The notes under the pieces are model-generated. The model was not told the origin of the DNA. It did not search any database and was given only the letters and a program-made list of their open reading frames with translations. DNA of 64,000 nt from positions 8,246,001-8,310,000 of the forward strand of contig NC_091967.1 in the NCBI RefSeq assembly GCF_036711975.1, read 5' to 3'. The stretch's first letter is position 1. Each line of letters begins with the position of its first letter. Positions 23,401-32,992 of this stretch are shown here, piece by piece. Both the position numbers and the translations under genes were made by a program. The DNA is from Onthophagus taurus. Taxonomy: Eukaryota > Arthropoda > Insecta > Coleoptera > Scarabaeidae.

Positions 23401-26400
23401 GAAGCCGTCAAGGCTCTCCGACAACGTGAGATATCACCCTGATTAAATATAGCGTGAGACCCCCTACGGTCCTCCCCATTCGTTTAGTTTATTGTCTGCT
23501 GTTGCGGATCCGCGTAAGTCACCTCAGTGTTCATCACCCCCTCTCTTTACTGAAATTTCATCCATCCCTTCTTGGCGTCAATTAGATAATTGGCTCCTTA
23601 ATGGGAGATGAGAGGAGGAGACGAAACGAAGCAAAAAAAAATTATAAATAAAACATACTCTCCATCATATTCGTCTGGATAACTAACTATATTTCCTTGT
23701 GGACTTGGCCTTAGCGTATTTCCAACCCAAAAATATGTATCTTCAGCGGTTCCGTCGTACGAAAATCGATGAATGAATAAAGTTCGGTAATCGACTGCGT
23801 ATACGGTTCCTCTAACATTATGAGCGAACGTTTCAAATCTACCGATCTTCGTTCCGTAGTATGGTTCCGAGTGTTTTCTACACAAAACTGAAAAAAAGAA
23901 ATAAAATCGCATTAAAACTTTGAATTTTTAAAAATAACCTAAAAATATTAAATTAGTGACAGTTAGAACAAATCAGTCGATAAAGTAAATACCTATACAT
24001 TTTTTTTAGTTAGTTATTTATAATATTTAATATTAATTTTTTATAAAATAGTTATTAATGGGCAATTTACTTTGTATTCTGTTAATAAAAAAAGGAATTT
24101 TACTGTAAATTAAACTCTAAAAATAATTTTTTTTGTTAAGTGGCGCCATCTTGTGTTAAAATATTAATAATCATCAATTTAGATTGTGGATTTTTTAAAA
24201 TGTATTAAAATAAAAGTTCTTTTCACTTTATTTTCAGCATTGCGTGAAAATTGACAGTGAGAGGGTTAAAAGAACCCAAAACACCCTCTCTACGGAGTGG
24301 GTGACATTCCGTTCGTTCCAATAAATGCCTTTTCGAATCGAAAACATCCTAAACTGTCAGGCTTGAACTTCTCAACAACCGATAAATTAAGCGATCTCGT
24401 TTTTTTAGTATTTCCTTCGAAAATCTTCTCTGTTTTTAACCCCCTTTGTCAAAAAATGTTTTTAGTTTTTCCTAGCTTCTTTTCGTGTAAAGTAATGGTG
24501 GAACGGATATCAGGCAACTATTCGGCCTATCTGGCCATTTTTTAAAATCCTACTGGATACTTAGTTACCAAAGCCGGATATTAAAAACCTATTAGTACTC
24601 CAGCATTCACTGGGGTTAATATCTTCTGCACACTGCAGAAAATAATCAAGTTCAAAACAAATAGAACTTTTTTCATTTAATACAACTTTATTTATTTCAG
24701 GTTTGTCATTAGCAACTTCATGGTAACAATCCCAAAATGCTATATGAATTAAATCTTTTGTTGCAGCTTCATCTAGTAGATAACTTTGAGTTTCCGTCTT
24801 AAGAGATGCACGGCTAAACCCGAATGTTTCTGGTTTTTAGTCTAGTGTTTTTGGTTGAATCACTTTTTGTCAAAAATTGCTGGTCGAGGAGCAAGATATG
24901 TGGTGAACTGTTACACCGATTTGATGAAATGTATTGCTGACTATTTATGTTTTGCTAAAATTCATCTTTGGCCATATTGTTGTATTTAGTTGTATTAGCA
25001 TGTCTGATGTGTGTGTTGATTTGCCAAAGGTTGCCCATGTCAGTTGTATTCCTGATGGCATATTCTAGGTAAATATATTCCTCACTTTTCACCAATTCGA
25101 TGTCTATGGCGATATTTTCGCCGGTATTACCTAAAAGTGCCACCGATAGATGTATCTATAAAGTTATGAAAGCCTTTTATAGATATCATCGATAGAGAAT
25201 CGTCTGTATGAAAATACCAAACAATTTTTTTTGTTTTTAATATCCCAAAAATACGTTTTAAAATTTTTCAAATTGCCGATTAAGTATAAACCCTTAAAAA
25301 AAAGTGTTGAATTTTTGCCGAGCAATGGAAATCAAGTCGGCTTGGCAACGCGGGGATAGGGGCAGTTATTTAAGCGAGTGGACGGCGAGGGGGCGCTCCG
25401 CATGCCTCCCTTCACTCCGCGCCACCTGGTGGTGATATCGATCGCGACCCGAGCGGCGATCATGTTATTATGCGGGAGTAAGTCCCGTATCCAGCGTCTC
25501 CCGTGGGATTTGAATTCAAAGCCTGAATCAATGTAAGCGGTCTACACTCCACCCCTTCTCCCCTTGGGAGTTTTACACGTACCACCCCAATCTTTTAGTT
25601 TATTTCGCATCTGTTAATATAAAATATTGAAAAAAAAAGTTATTTGTAGTTTAGAACTAACACAAAATTGGTGATATTTTATTTTGATTTTATTTTGAGA
25701 TGTCCATAAATGTCTAAATGTTGGGTTAAAGATCTATCTTCACGTCCATCCCCCCTTTTATCCATAGACGACAGACGTCTTTGTATAACGTAATCTCTCG
25801 CGAAGAGATTGACAGATAACTTTGAGGCGCAAACAACTTCCCCCAGAGATTCGCCCTACTCACTCGAAATCCTTTTTATTTCCCTTTTCGATCCCCCCAA
25901 TGGATCACGTCAAAATCCCAACGAAATCGTTTCTCAAAATAAAATAAAAATAATAATATGAAATACACACACTATCTTTATTTTATCACTTTTATGGTGT
26001 TGACGATAGACAAGATCACCAATTTGCGAAAAGCCCGGTTTACACGAAACCCATCGTAAATTACGCAACGTCGAGCTAAAAGGGGGGGCGCCACCCCCTC
26101 GGGAATATTCTCTGGATGAGGGAGAAGGGATTCAAACTCAATATATGATATGGATTTTGATTGCCTTGTAAGCGTGTGGCTCGGACGGAGTATCATCATC
26201 ATCATCACCGCCGGTAAATTGATTCGGTTACGGCCGTAAACTGCAGACAATGACGTCATCGACGACAATCGTCACGCCCTCTATCGTTAACAAATCTCGA
26301 TCGTGATCATGAATCTCGATAAGATGGTAATGAGAATGTGTCTGAGGGACGAAGAAGAACTCGAAGGGATGTTCGGAATAATTTAATGATATCATTAGAA

Positions 26401-29400
26401 AAGAAAATTTATGGTGATTGAGGGATCGATCAGCATAATAAGATAAAGAAAAAAACGAAAAGATTTTTTTTTATATATTTCATTTAGTTTTTGATTTCAA
26501 AAGAATGAGTGACGAGTAAAATATACGAACTCATGTGCGAAGATGATAAGAAACAAAGAACGTGTAACGTCGTAACGGGGGAAAACGTCCCGAAGGGGGA
26601 ATCGATAGATACGGTGGGGGACCTAATCCGATAATACTCGCTAAGCCACGCCGATTTGAAACAATCGTCGCGCAACAAATTATCGGATAAAGAAACCATC
26701 AGAAAGAACCAGAATACGAGAAAGACGATAAATCTTTTTGGTGCATCTCGACTTATACCTTTAAGATCTAGAAATCAGACACCCAGACAAACAGACATCA
26801 AAAGAGGTCTCCTTTTCATCATCAAAGCGCCGAATCCTACCGCAAAACACACAAAATCGGCGCCCAAAGTTCAGTTTCAATGGAAAGGTTTTAGGACCAC
26901 AAACGAAAAAAAAAAGAGGGAATGAAGCGAAAGGGGGTTCTTCGTCGAAAAGTCCTCTTCGAAAGCAATGAGGCGGAAGGCAAATGAATACGCCAAACGA
27001 TCGATGCGTCATCTATTGTCCGAGAAAGAGAAAGAGAGAGAGGGAAGATGCTCGGGGGGTTTTTAAGAGGGATGTCGATGGCAAAGAGGGCGGCTTCAGG
27101 GCCACCAGTCGCGGTAACGAGAGACGTCCAACTCCCCCGCTTTTCGATTTTAATACCACCCCCGGAATAAAACCACTTCAGTCTATTACTACATCATCAT
27201 CGGATCGAGTCTAAAGTCTCTGTCTCTCACCCCAGCTTTGATTTTTCCTTTTTTTTTTGGTCGCGACATCTATAAGGTTGCTTTCGTTTTGGCGGATTAA
27301 CGCCCCTTTTTGTAATCTTTCTCTCATTTACGTTAATTATGTTTAATCAAATTTTAATTAGATAGAGAAAAGAAATTAATACATTTTAGAAACTAGATTG
27401 ATATAATCTTAAAACAAAGCTGACCAGTTCATTGGAACGTCCCTGCAGGAATTAATCTGGGATAAATCAAGACCAGAAAACTTTTGTTTTTAGTAAAATA
27501 AGTCAAGGTCGCTTGCGGCCGAGGCTTTAGATTAATGTCATCTTAAAATAAAGCTGCCCAGCTCATTGCAATGTCCCGGCAGGAATAATTCTGGGCTAAA
27601 CCAACACTAAAAAATGATATATTTTAATAAAATAAGCCAAAGTCGCTTGTGGCCGAGGTTCTAGATTGATATTATCTTAAAACAAGGCTGCCCATCGCAT
27701 TGCAATCCTCCAATAGGAATTGACCTGGGGTAAAGCAGGACCAGAAAACTTTGGTTTTTAATTAAATAAGCCAAGGTCAGAAAACAACTCTATCAACTTT
27801 AAAACGAGACCATGCTTTGCCAAAAATACTCTGCCTACAAAGTGACTGCATCGACGATAATCTTCCTACATTTTCCATAAATTAAAAATAATTTTCTCGT
27901 TTCAAATTTTAATTTTGTGAGTGATCTCTTGCATTCGACGCTGTCTGATTGCTTGAAGTTATTGCGACCTTTCAACAATCTTACTCTCTATTTGCCACGG
28001 AAATGCCACTTTACGCACCAATTAATTGGTTTCTTAAATAAACTTGAGTTGGCTCAAAGATTTCAGCTTGTACAGCTTTCTGCAATCTTTCAAGCTCCAA
28101 ATACTGAAGAACTCAAGATTAATCTCGTCGGAATCATTTCGATTATATTCTTATGTCTGCTCAAAAGCTATATTTACTTTTACAACTTTTCTACCATGTC
28201 ATGATTGAATAAGGACGTTTGAGTTCTGAATTTTTTTTTCATCTAGACATGTCTTAGACAAGAATATGTATTCACCTCAACTTTATATGCAAAGTAAAAA
28301 AACAATCTCGATTCATAAAAATTTCTTTTTTGTCAATTTCGTTAGATGTAATATATTAGCTGATTCTTCTAGCATAGGCGTGAACATTTTTTCATTATTT
28401 CTTCTTTCTGTCAAGTTGTTGTGAAGCTAGTTAGCTAACATTTGGCAAGATTAACAGTTGGTAAGATTGAAATCAATTTCTGTCATATTGATGTTTGAAT
28501 GTTTATTATTCATTAAGACTAAACTTTGTATATGATTTTATATTTATACTTAAATAATTGAAAAAAAATGCAACTTGTTGATTTCTTGTTATTGATTTGA
28601 AACCTGATATCCCAGAACAAGAACTAATCTTTTGTAATCGTTTTTGTCAATTTTGTTTACATTCACTTTTCAACCTCAACAATTTTTAAACAACTTTTAA
28701 AACAAAAATTAAATATTTCAAGCAGTTAACGCGGTCACAAAGCAAGCCATAAAGACAATAAGAAAATCAAGAGAAGGTCCGAATCATCATGCGTAAAGCC
28801 CGTTCTTATGTATACGGCGGAAGCAAAAGGATCGTAAGAGAAATGCAGAAATCAGAGAAAAATACAACACCCCGGACATCGTCAGATCGATCTGGTAGAG
28901 ACAACGAGATTGAAATGAACATGTATCAAGAATGGCAAAATGTACAAGAGACAGTTAAAACTCAGTATCACAGGAGAAGGAGAAGCAGGAATGACGAACA
29001 AATCTCAAAAAATAAATAAGAAAGGATATTGCATCATTTTCCTGTTGACTAAACCAACTATGACTAAAATTATTTTTAAAACCATCAATTCGTAAACACA
29101 ACTTGATAAGTTATGAATAATGTTTGTGTTGCATTTTGAATATCTGCACAAATCACTTAAAATAGGATCTTGAAAAAAATCACCAAACTTAAAATTGAAT
29201 CAGATTAAATACGCATTGATCAAGATTCTTTTGGATTATAAACTTGGTTACCATGAAAACAAAATGATGGAATTAGTTTTCAAATTATTTTCGATCTGTC
29301 AAAATTTCTTTTTAATGCTTTCCATCCAAAATTCTTAGTTTATCTTTAAAATTGATCTAAATTCTTGTTCGACTATAATCTTTTACTTAAAAAGTCCAAA

Positions 29401-30610
29401 ATAACTAATAAAAATGTCTTTTAAATGTCCTAAAATGGAAGAATTGGCTCGAAATTTAGCCGCCCATAACGTAATCGATGGAATAGCTAATGAGCTTAAG
29501 CAAGATTATCCATGTGCATGTGAATTTATCCTACCACCGCCACAACACCACCACCAACATCATCACCACCATGAAAATAAATGTCATTGTGAAGGTTGTG
29601 AGTGCCCATGTGCAGCACCAAAACACCAGCCTAAAGTTGAAGAACCACCACCGGTGATGGTTTGTTATAAAGTACCGAAAGAGAAAAAGCCACATGGAAA
29701 AACGGGTAAAGGTGGCGAAAAGGGTGATAAAAAATCACATAATGAAGGTGAGGAAGTTGTTCATCGGGTAACACAAAGTAAATCTCGCGAACTTCGCGGT
29801 GGAATTATGTACATTGGGTGTGATTGTGAAAAAAGAAACGGCTTACAAGACGATTGTCAAAGAACTGGATGTCACGGGTCTCCTCCGTGCTTAACAAAAC
29901 CTCCAACATGCGGACCAAGTGAATTTGCCGGTGCAAAACATTTAGAGAAAATTTGGGGACCCAGGGCTTTATTAAGGAAAAAAGCTAAAGAAGCTACACT
30001 TAATTCTGGCGCAGAAGGAGGTGCTAAAGAAAATGGTGGCCAACATGGACATCATGGACATCATGGACATCATCATGGCCAACATGGAGACGATGAAGTT
30101 GATTATGAGTATCAATGTTTCCCAGCTTGTATAAAAGCAGTTGAACCTGAAGCGAAATGTTGTCCCTGCTCATAAAGAAACGTTGTAAAAATAATTTTTT
30201 TGTTTTAGGATAAGAATAAGTAACTGAAATATATAAATAAACAAATTAATTTGGTTAATAATATCTTCTCTAAAAGTACTATATTACATAAGTATCAAAA
30301 GATGGCGACACATTATCTGCGAATGTCAATTAATTCAAAATTATGATAAATACCAACATTAATAAAATAAAATCCACATAAAAATTTTGAATCAAAAACG
30401 ATCAAGATTATTTAACACAAAGTGACCGCACTTAAACCATACGACGACCTACTTTTGCGTAGGAAGAAACCGCTTTCACTTTTTTCAACTCGAACGAGAA
30501 ATCTTTCGCCAAAAATTACCATCATTGAGAATTAATAATTAAACTTTTTTTTTACCTGCACTAAAAAGTATAAAAATTCCAAACAAATGCCTTAACAATT
30601 TCACCTTCAT
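17453..30610 (-). CDS. Skeletor: Skeletor-like protein (DM13-DM13-DOMON-cupredoxin)
   Basis: Eight exons in phase give 691 residues: 30556-30610, 23659-23887, 22563-22674, 18963-19382, 18875-18895, 18615-18794, 17641-18561, 17453-17590. Exon 1 encodes a signal peptide (MKVKLLRHLFGIFILFSA). Two DM13 domains follow (about residues 30-140 and 150-260), each with a YDG..YFWVGN core and a closing IDWFCIWC or IKWLSVWC strand. Next come a DOMON domain (about 285-450) and a cupredoxin-like part (about 485-660) with GISWYIDGLLIPE and YHPFYIT. Drosophila Skeletor was described as a spindle-matrix protein; insect orthologues with signal peptides are linked to the cuticle, which fits this sequence better. 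The 3' exon ends in a hydrophobic tail. Introns 1 (6.7 kb) and 3 (3.2 kb) are full of repeats; intron 1 hosts a nested gene. The 21-nt fifth exon is the least certain part. Confidence 0.88.
19440..19760. repeat. palindromic repeat with TAGAAC-type short repeats
   Basis: A hairpin-forming segment in Skeletor intron 3. Short units of the type ACTAGAACTAACACTAG run up to a central stem (GTTTAGCCGTGCG..CTTAAGACGGCTAAAC near 19672-19707), and the reversed units follow. It is preceded by CGGGGTATTCCCCGAGTTGTC, shared with the pogo-like MITE family. A sister copy lies at 31190-31400 and a fragment at 24795-24845. Confidence 0.7.
19920..20205 (+). repeat. ATACAGGGT-family repeat, copy A of an inverted pair
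   Basis: This copy contains ATACAGGGTGTTCC near 20012 and GACCCTGTATA twice (about 20078 and 20193). It is the reverse complement of 22360-22545 over shared blocks, including GTTTATGATGTGCTA against TAGCACATCATAACC, and the CGCTAG.TATCTTACTTTAGG block. Both copies are in Skeletor intron 3. Confidence 0.65.
20900..21015 (+). other. GC-rich patch with exon-like borders, inside Skeletor intron 3
   Basis: GC content jumps at about 20900. On the plus strand the patch begins right after TTTTACAG and runs open for 38 codons to a GTAGGT donor at 21016. The conceptual peptide is rich in Trp, Gly and Arg and matches nothing I know. The GC-rich sequence continues to about 21060. A chance open frame in GC-rich DNA is as likely as a real exon. 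Confidence 0.2.
21414..21719 (+). other. GC-rich patch, open frame of doubtful status
   Basis: An open frame of 101 codons (MRGWLELYFM...) overlaps a second GC-rich island at 21460-21660 in Skeletor intron 3. It has no domain I recognise, and both strands are partly open. It could be a conserved regulatory island. I do not call it a gene. Confidence 0.2.
22012..22268. mobile_element. short LINE insertion with internal inversion and 28-bp target duplication
   Basis: An identical 28-bp direct repeat, beginning ATCTTTTGATTGACTTTTGA, flanks the insert at 22012-22039 and 22241-22268. The 201-bp insert has two LINE parts in opposite orientation. On the plus strand, 22150-22240 reads WTEHVSNDEVLRRMGTNRKLL, a reverse-transcriptase C-terminal block. 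On the minus strand, 22040-22150 reads the GTAGATGATTTGAGGTG..AGGAGTGGACAACTGATG tail, which matches the fragment at about 15490-15550. This layout is expected from twin priming during LINE integration. Confidence 0.75.
22360..22545 (-). repeat. ATACAGGGT-family repeat, copy B of an inverted pair
   Basis: Reverse complement of 19920-20205. It carries TATACAGGGT at its left and ATACAGGGTCAGTCAAAAAG near 22438. It ends close to the splice donor of Skeletor exon 3 (22562). Confidence 0.65.
23340..23600. other. GC-rich intronic segment of Skeletor
   Basis: Lies in Skeletor intron 2, close downstream of exon 2 (23659-23887). It is moderately GC-rich with no open coding frame of note. It may contain regulatory sequence; nothing specific can be named. 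Confidence 0.3.
24795..24845. repeat. fragment of the palindromic TAGAAC-type repeat
   Basis: CGTCTTAAGAGATGCACGGC followed by TAAACCCGAATGTTTCTGG corresponds to the central stem of the palindromes at 19440-19760 and 31190-31400. Confidence 0.6.
25320..27230. other. series of GC-rich islands in Skeletor intron 1
   Basis: Patches of raised GC and CpG content at about 25320-25520, 26000-26280 and 26560-27190, separated by AT-rich DNA. Open frames occur on both strands (for example 25978-26268 minus, 26656-26925 plus) but carry no recognisable domain and are not bordered by convincing splice sites. They are 3-5 kb downstream of the first Skeletor exon. Intronic enhancers or an alternative promoter are possible. 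Confidence 0.3.
27393..27780. repeat. tandem repeat, 134-bp unit, about 2.9 copies
   Basis: Units start at about 27395, 27529 and 27663 with AGATTRATRTYATCTTAAAA, followed by a CAAGGTCGCTTGCGGCCGAGG-type block in the first two. The third unit is cut short near 27779. Copies differ by scattered substitutions. It lies in Skeletor intron 1. Confidence 0.85.
28500..28740 (+). repeat. duplicated segment, copy 1 (inverted partner at 31880-32100)
   Basis: About 200 bp here closely matches the reverse complement of 31880-32100. Shared blocks include TTTATACTYAAATAATTGA, GCAACTTGTTGATTT, GATTTGAAACCTGATATC and TTTTTGTCAATTTTGTTTAC, plus a TTTCAAGCAGTT end. Copy 1 runs directly into the small basic ORF at 28789. 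The segment is non-coding or a decayed 5' region. Confidence 0.8.
28789..29019 (+). CDS. small basic protein, 76 residues, unrecognised; nested in Skeletor intron 1
   Basis: An open frame from ATG to TAA, rich in Arg/Lys and in Ser/Thr and Gln/Glu, ending RRRRSRNDEQISKNK. There are no cysteines and no predicted membrane segment. Codon use looks coding and the frame has no stops. In a different frame just upstream (about 28733-28797) another stop-free basic stretch (NAVTKQAIKTIRKSREGPN) ends at a stop one base out of phase, so the gene may be a frameshifted or partly spliced copy. It lies on the strand opposite Skeletor, 400 bp before the Cys/His-rich gene. Function unknown; a basic nuclear or sperm protein is one guess. 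Confidence 0.35.
   Translation: MRKARSYVYGGSKRIVREMQKSEKNTTPRTSSDRSGRDNEIEMNMYQEWQNVQETVKTQYHRRRRSRNDEQISKNK
29247..29260 (+). promoter_or_regulatory. X-box-like motif upstream of the Cys/His-rich gene
   Basis: GTTACCATGAAAAC: the first half site fits GTNRCC exactly; the second is RRNAAC rather than RGYAAC. It lies 154 bp before the start codon at 29414, the distance usual for RFX sites in insect cilium and sperm-flagellum genes. Function is inferred. Confidence 0.35.
29414..30175 (+). CDS. Cys/His-rich intronless protein, 253 residues, nested in Skeletor intron 1
   Basis: One uninterrupted frame from MSFKCPKMEEL to a stop, on the strand opposite its host gene. It carries 20 cysteines in clusters: a CHCEGCECPC knot at about 57-66, a CDCEK...DDCQRTGCHG...C block at about 133-160, and a closing CFPACIK...CCPC. 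There are two histidine tracts (HHHQHHHHH near 44-52; HGHHGHHGHHHGQHG near 209-223). The N-terminal 30 residues form a helix; the centre is Lys/Gly-rich. There is no signal peptide or membrane span. Metal binding is likely from composition. I do not recognise a family. A frame this long and biased, with an A-rich start context and an AATAAA-like signal near 30234, is very probably a real gene. Intronless nested insect genes are often testis-expressed, but that is inference. Confidence 0.8.
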   Translation: MSFKCPKMEELARNLAAHNVIDGIANELKQDYPCACEFILPPPQHHHQHHHHHENKCHCEGCECPCAAPKHQPKVEEPPPVMVCYKVPKEKKPHGKTGKGGEKGDKKSHNEGEEVVHRVTQSKSRELRGGIMYIGCDCEKRNGLQDDCQRTGCHGSPPCLTKPPTCGPSEFAGAKHLEKIWGPRALLRKKAKEATLNSGAEGGAKENGGQHGHHGHHGHHHGQHGDDEVDYEYQCFPACIKAVEPEAKCCPCS

Positions 30611-31005
30611 GACCACCACTTCACCAATAAAAAAATCGCACTTAAGATTACTTTAACAACCAACACTAAACGATTTCGCTTTTAACACCAAAAATCACTG
30701 ATGGGATGTTGAGAAGGAAAAAGAGATTGTGGAGAAAAAAATGTAGTAGCGCGTGCGTTCGTTTGTAAGAGTTTTGATAAAAACTAATAAAAATGATACT
30801 TTTTATGCGACGCCGTTGACGGTGGTGGCGACGGCGGCGTCGGTTCCGACTTGTACTGGGGATCTCAGTGCCTTTGACGGCGTCACTACGTTCCGGGAAA
30901 ATGGGTGGAGCCACCCCGGAGGAAAGGCGGAGCTTTCATCGTTTGCGGAAAATCGGAATCCGCCTTCAAATTTTCCATGCACAGACAAAAAAAGTAAATA
31001 AAATT
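30611..31005 (-). promoter_or_regulatory. Skeletor 5' untranslated region and promoter region
   Basis: Directly upstream (minus sense) of the Skeletor start codon at 30608-30610. It includes a GC-rich island at about 30805-30975 with nested GGTGGCGACGGCGGCGTC-type repeats. Open frames on both strands here (30666-30914, 30753-31001) have no domain and are attributed to GC content. No clear TATA box was identified. Confidence 0.45.
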
Positions 31006-31059
31006 TTAAAAAATTTAATAATGTTTTCCAAAAAATATATCATTTAAAACAGTCAAAAT

Positions 31060-31430
31060 TAACGGAGTATACGGAATACGGAGTATTTTAATACGTGTCC
31101 GTTATAGCCAAAAATCCGTTATCTGAATAATTTTAATGCATAGAAATTCAGACAGCTATCCTCACCGTTGCGTTTTCTATTAGAAAAATATATAACAATC
31201 TAGCGCTGAATAACAACTAAAACTAGAACTAACACTAGAATTAGAACTAACACTAAACGTAGAACTAGAAATATTTGGGTTTAGCCATGCGGCCTTTAAG
31301 CCGGCTAAACCCGAACGTTTCTAGTTCTATGTTTAGTGTTAGTTCTACTTTCAGCTCAATAAAAAATACAACAATCTAGCACTAAATAACATCTAAAACT
31401 AGACTAATAGTAGACCTAGAACACGGCTAA
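31060..31430. repeat. pogo-like MITE fragment with palindromic TAGAAC segment
   Basis: The left part (AATACGTGTCCGTTATAGCC, then AATTCAGACAGCTATC) matches the element at 8069-8684. The right part (31195-31385) is a hairpin of ACTAGAACTAACACTAG-type units around GGTTTAGCC..GGCTAAACC, like 19440-19760. It lies just upstream of the Skeletor promoter. Confidence 0.7.
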
Positions 31431-31439
31431 TACTCTTAT

Positions 31440-31870
31440 TGCCTTTATGGCTTGCGTTGTGACACTGTTCTTTTGATTCCTATATGCATTGATTTGTATT
31501 CCAAGATAGTCGAATTGGAATACCTACTCAATGATCTGTTTTTGCACTACAACTTTGCATCTAATGGGTGATTTTGCGATGACTTCATATTTACCTTGTG
31601 ACATGCTTCGTTGAATGCGTTTAGAAACCATTGTAGTCCATCCTTCGATTCTGCGATGATGATGGCGTCGTCATACAATCTTTATTGCTGTTCTTCTCAG
31701 TGTATATCCACCATTTACTCCATCTAAAATTAAATTCCGTTAGTTAAATAATTATCGGATTCCGGCTTTGTCTTGTTAAGATCGTTTCTATGATGTTTGG
31801 GTGTATGTTTTTTGCAATGAAGAGTTAAAGCACGCCGGAGAGTCTCACTCTGCTGAATGCCATGAATTAA
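31440..31870 (-). pseudogene. LINE reverse-transcriptase fragment
   Basis: On the minus strand, 31560-31690 reads DDAIIIAESKDGLQWFLNAFNEACHKVNMK, the catalytic block of an RTE-like reverse transcriptase with both aspartates kept. Further on is a shifted YLGI(Q)I block near 31500. Frameshifts and stops interrupt it. It is a separate copy from those at 635, 15300 and 16460. Confidence 0.8.
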
Positions 31871-31879
31871 TAGATATTT

Positions 31880-32100
31880 GAACTGCTTGAAAAATTTTAT
31901 TTTTGTGTTAAAAGTTCACGAAGCTCTTCTAAATTTTGAGGTTGAGGTTGAAAAGTGAGTGTAAACAAAATTGACAAAAACGATTAGAAAATATTAGTTC
32001 CTGTTCTGAGATATCAGGTTTCAAATCAATAACAACAAATCAACAAGTTGCAATCTTTTCCTGGCGTTCAGGTTATATCAATTATTTGAGTATAAATAAC
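31880..32100 (-). repeat. duplicated segment, copy 2 (inverted partner at 28500-28740)
   Basis: Reverse complement of the segment next to the small basic ORF. On the minus strand it also holds a short open stretch (PQNLEELRELLTQK then stop, about 31895-31940), which is degraded in copy 1. The unit may derive from the 5' part of a gene. Confidence 0.75.
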
Positions 32101-32109
32101 TTACCTTGC

Positions 32110-32640
32110 TTGTAATTTCATTCATTTACCCATTTCGAATTAGATACAACCTTTAAATCCAATTAATTATGTGTTTTTCATTAAAAAAACTTAAATTCAA
32201 CGTCAATTTTGACAAGCACCTGCAATATTTGGATCTTAATCACCATGGTAACCGAGTCAAGTTGGATAACCTTAAAATAATAAAATTTTATTCCGATTTT
32301 TTTATCAATTCTAACCTAATTTTTGTTAATTTTAAAACAATTTGAATGCTTTACGATTATCTCGCATTCATAACAAATTCGTTAATTGTAGTTAATTTAA
32401 ATCGATTCTAATTAAGAGAAATAAATTAAAATTTTTTTTTGATTTAATCCATTTACCTTGTTTATAATACCTTAGATACACCAATTTTGAGTTAAATACA
32501 GCCTTTTAAACCAATTAAATAAGACTTTTTCCTTAAGAAAACTTAAATTCAATTTGAATTTTGACAAGCATCTGCAATATTTGGATCTCAATCACCATGG
32601 TAACCGAGTCAAGTTGGATAACCTAACAATAATAAAATTA
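32110..32640. repeat. two-copy direct duplication, each with an X-box-like motif
   Basis: The segments at about 32110-32290 and 32455-32640 are direct copies about 352 bp apart. They share TTTTGACAAGCAYCTGCAAT, then ATTTGGATCT and ATCACCATGGTAACCGAGTC, then AAGTTGGATAACCT. Each carries ATCACCATGGTAAC (32239-32252 and 32591-32604), in which one half fits the RFX consensus exactly. The pair lies 1.2-1.6 kb upstream of the clarin-like gene and next to the inverted duplication at 31880-32100. Confidence 0.8.
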
Positions 32641-32992
32641 TAACCGTTAATATTTCGCTTTATATTTTAATATTTTTTTAATTTTTTTTTACCCTTATTA
32701 AACTTCATTTTGACTTATATTATTTTTAGAATCAAATTAAAGGTTAGAAATGTCACTAAGGTGACTTAGTGTCATCAGCGTTGCCAACCTATGCCCAACA
32801 AATGTCCGTAGAATCAATTTTTCAGAAATTGTTATTTGATGAAGGTTTACAAACGAATTTATATATATTATATAGTCGATTTCTATTTTTTGTAATAATT
32901 TAGCATAAAAAATTGTTTATCGCTTTTAGTTTTTCCGAAAAAGGGTCAATTTTGTATTTTTAAATGGAACACCCTAGTTACAAGATGATAAT

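Noticed and set aside
25470-25530. tRNA-like segment with inverted CGGGAGTAAGTCCCG and GATTTGAATTC
   Set aside because: No complete cloverleaf, anticodon arm or B-box in the right spacing on either strand.
27917-28204. 95-codon plus-strand frame in Skeletor intron 1
   Set aside because: No domain recognised, start context poor, and a partly open antisense frame. It may be old transposon sequence, but I could not assign a family.
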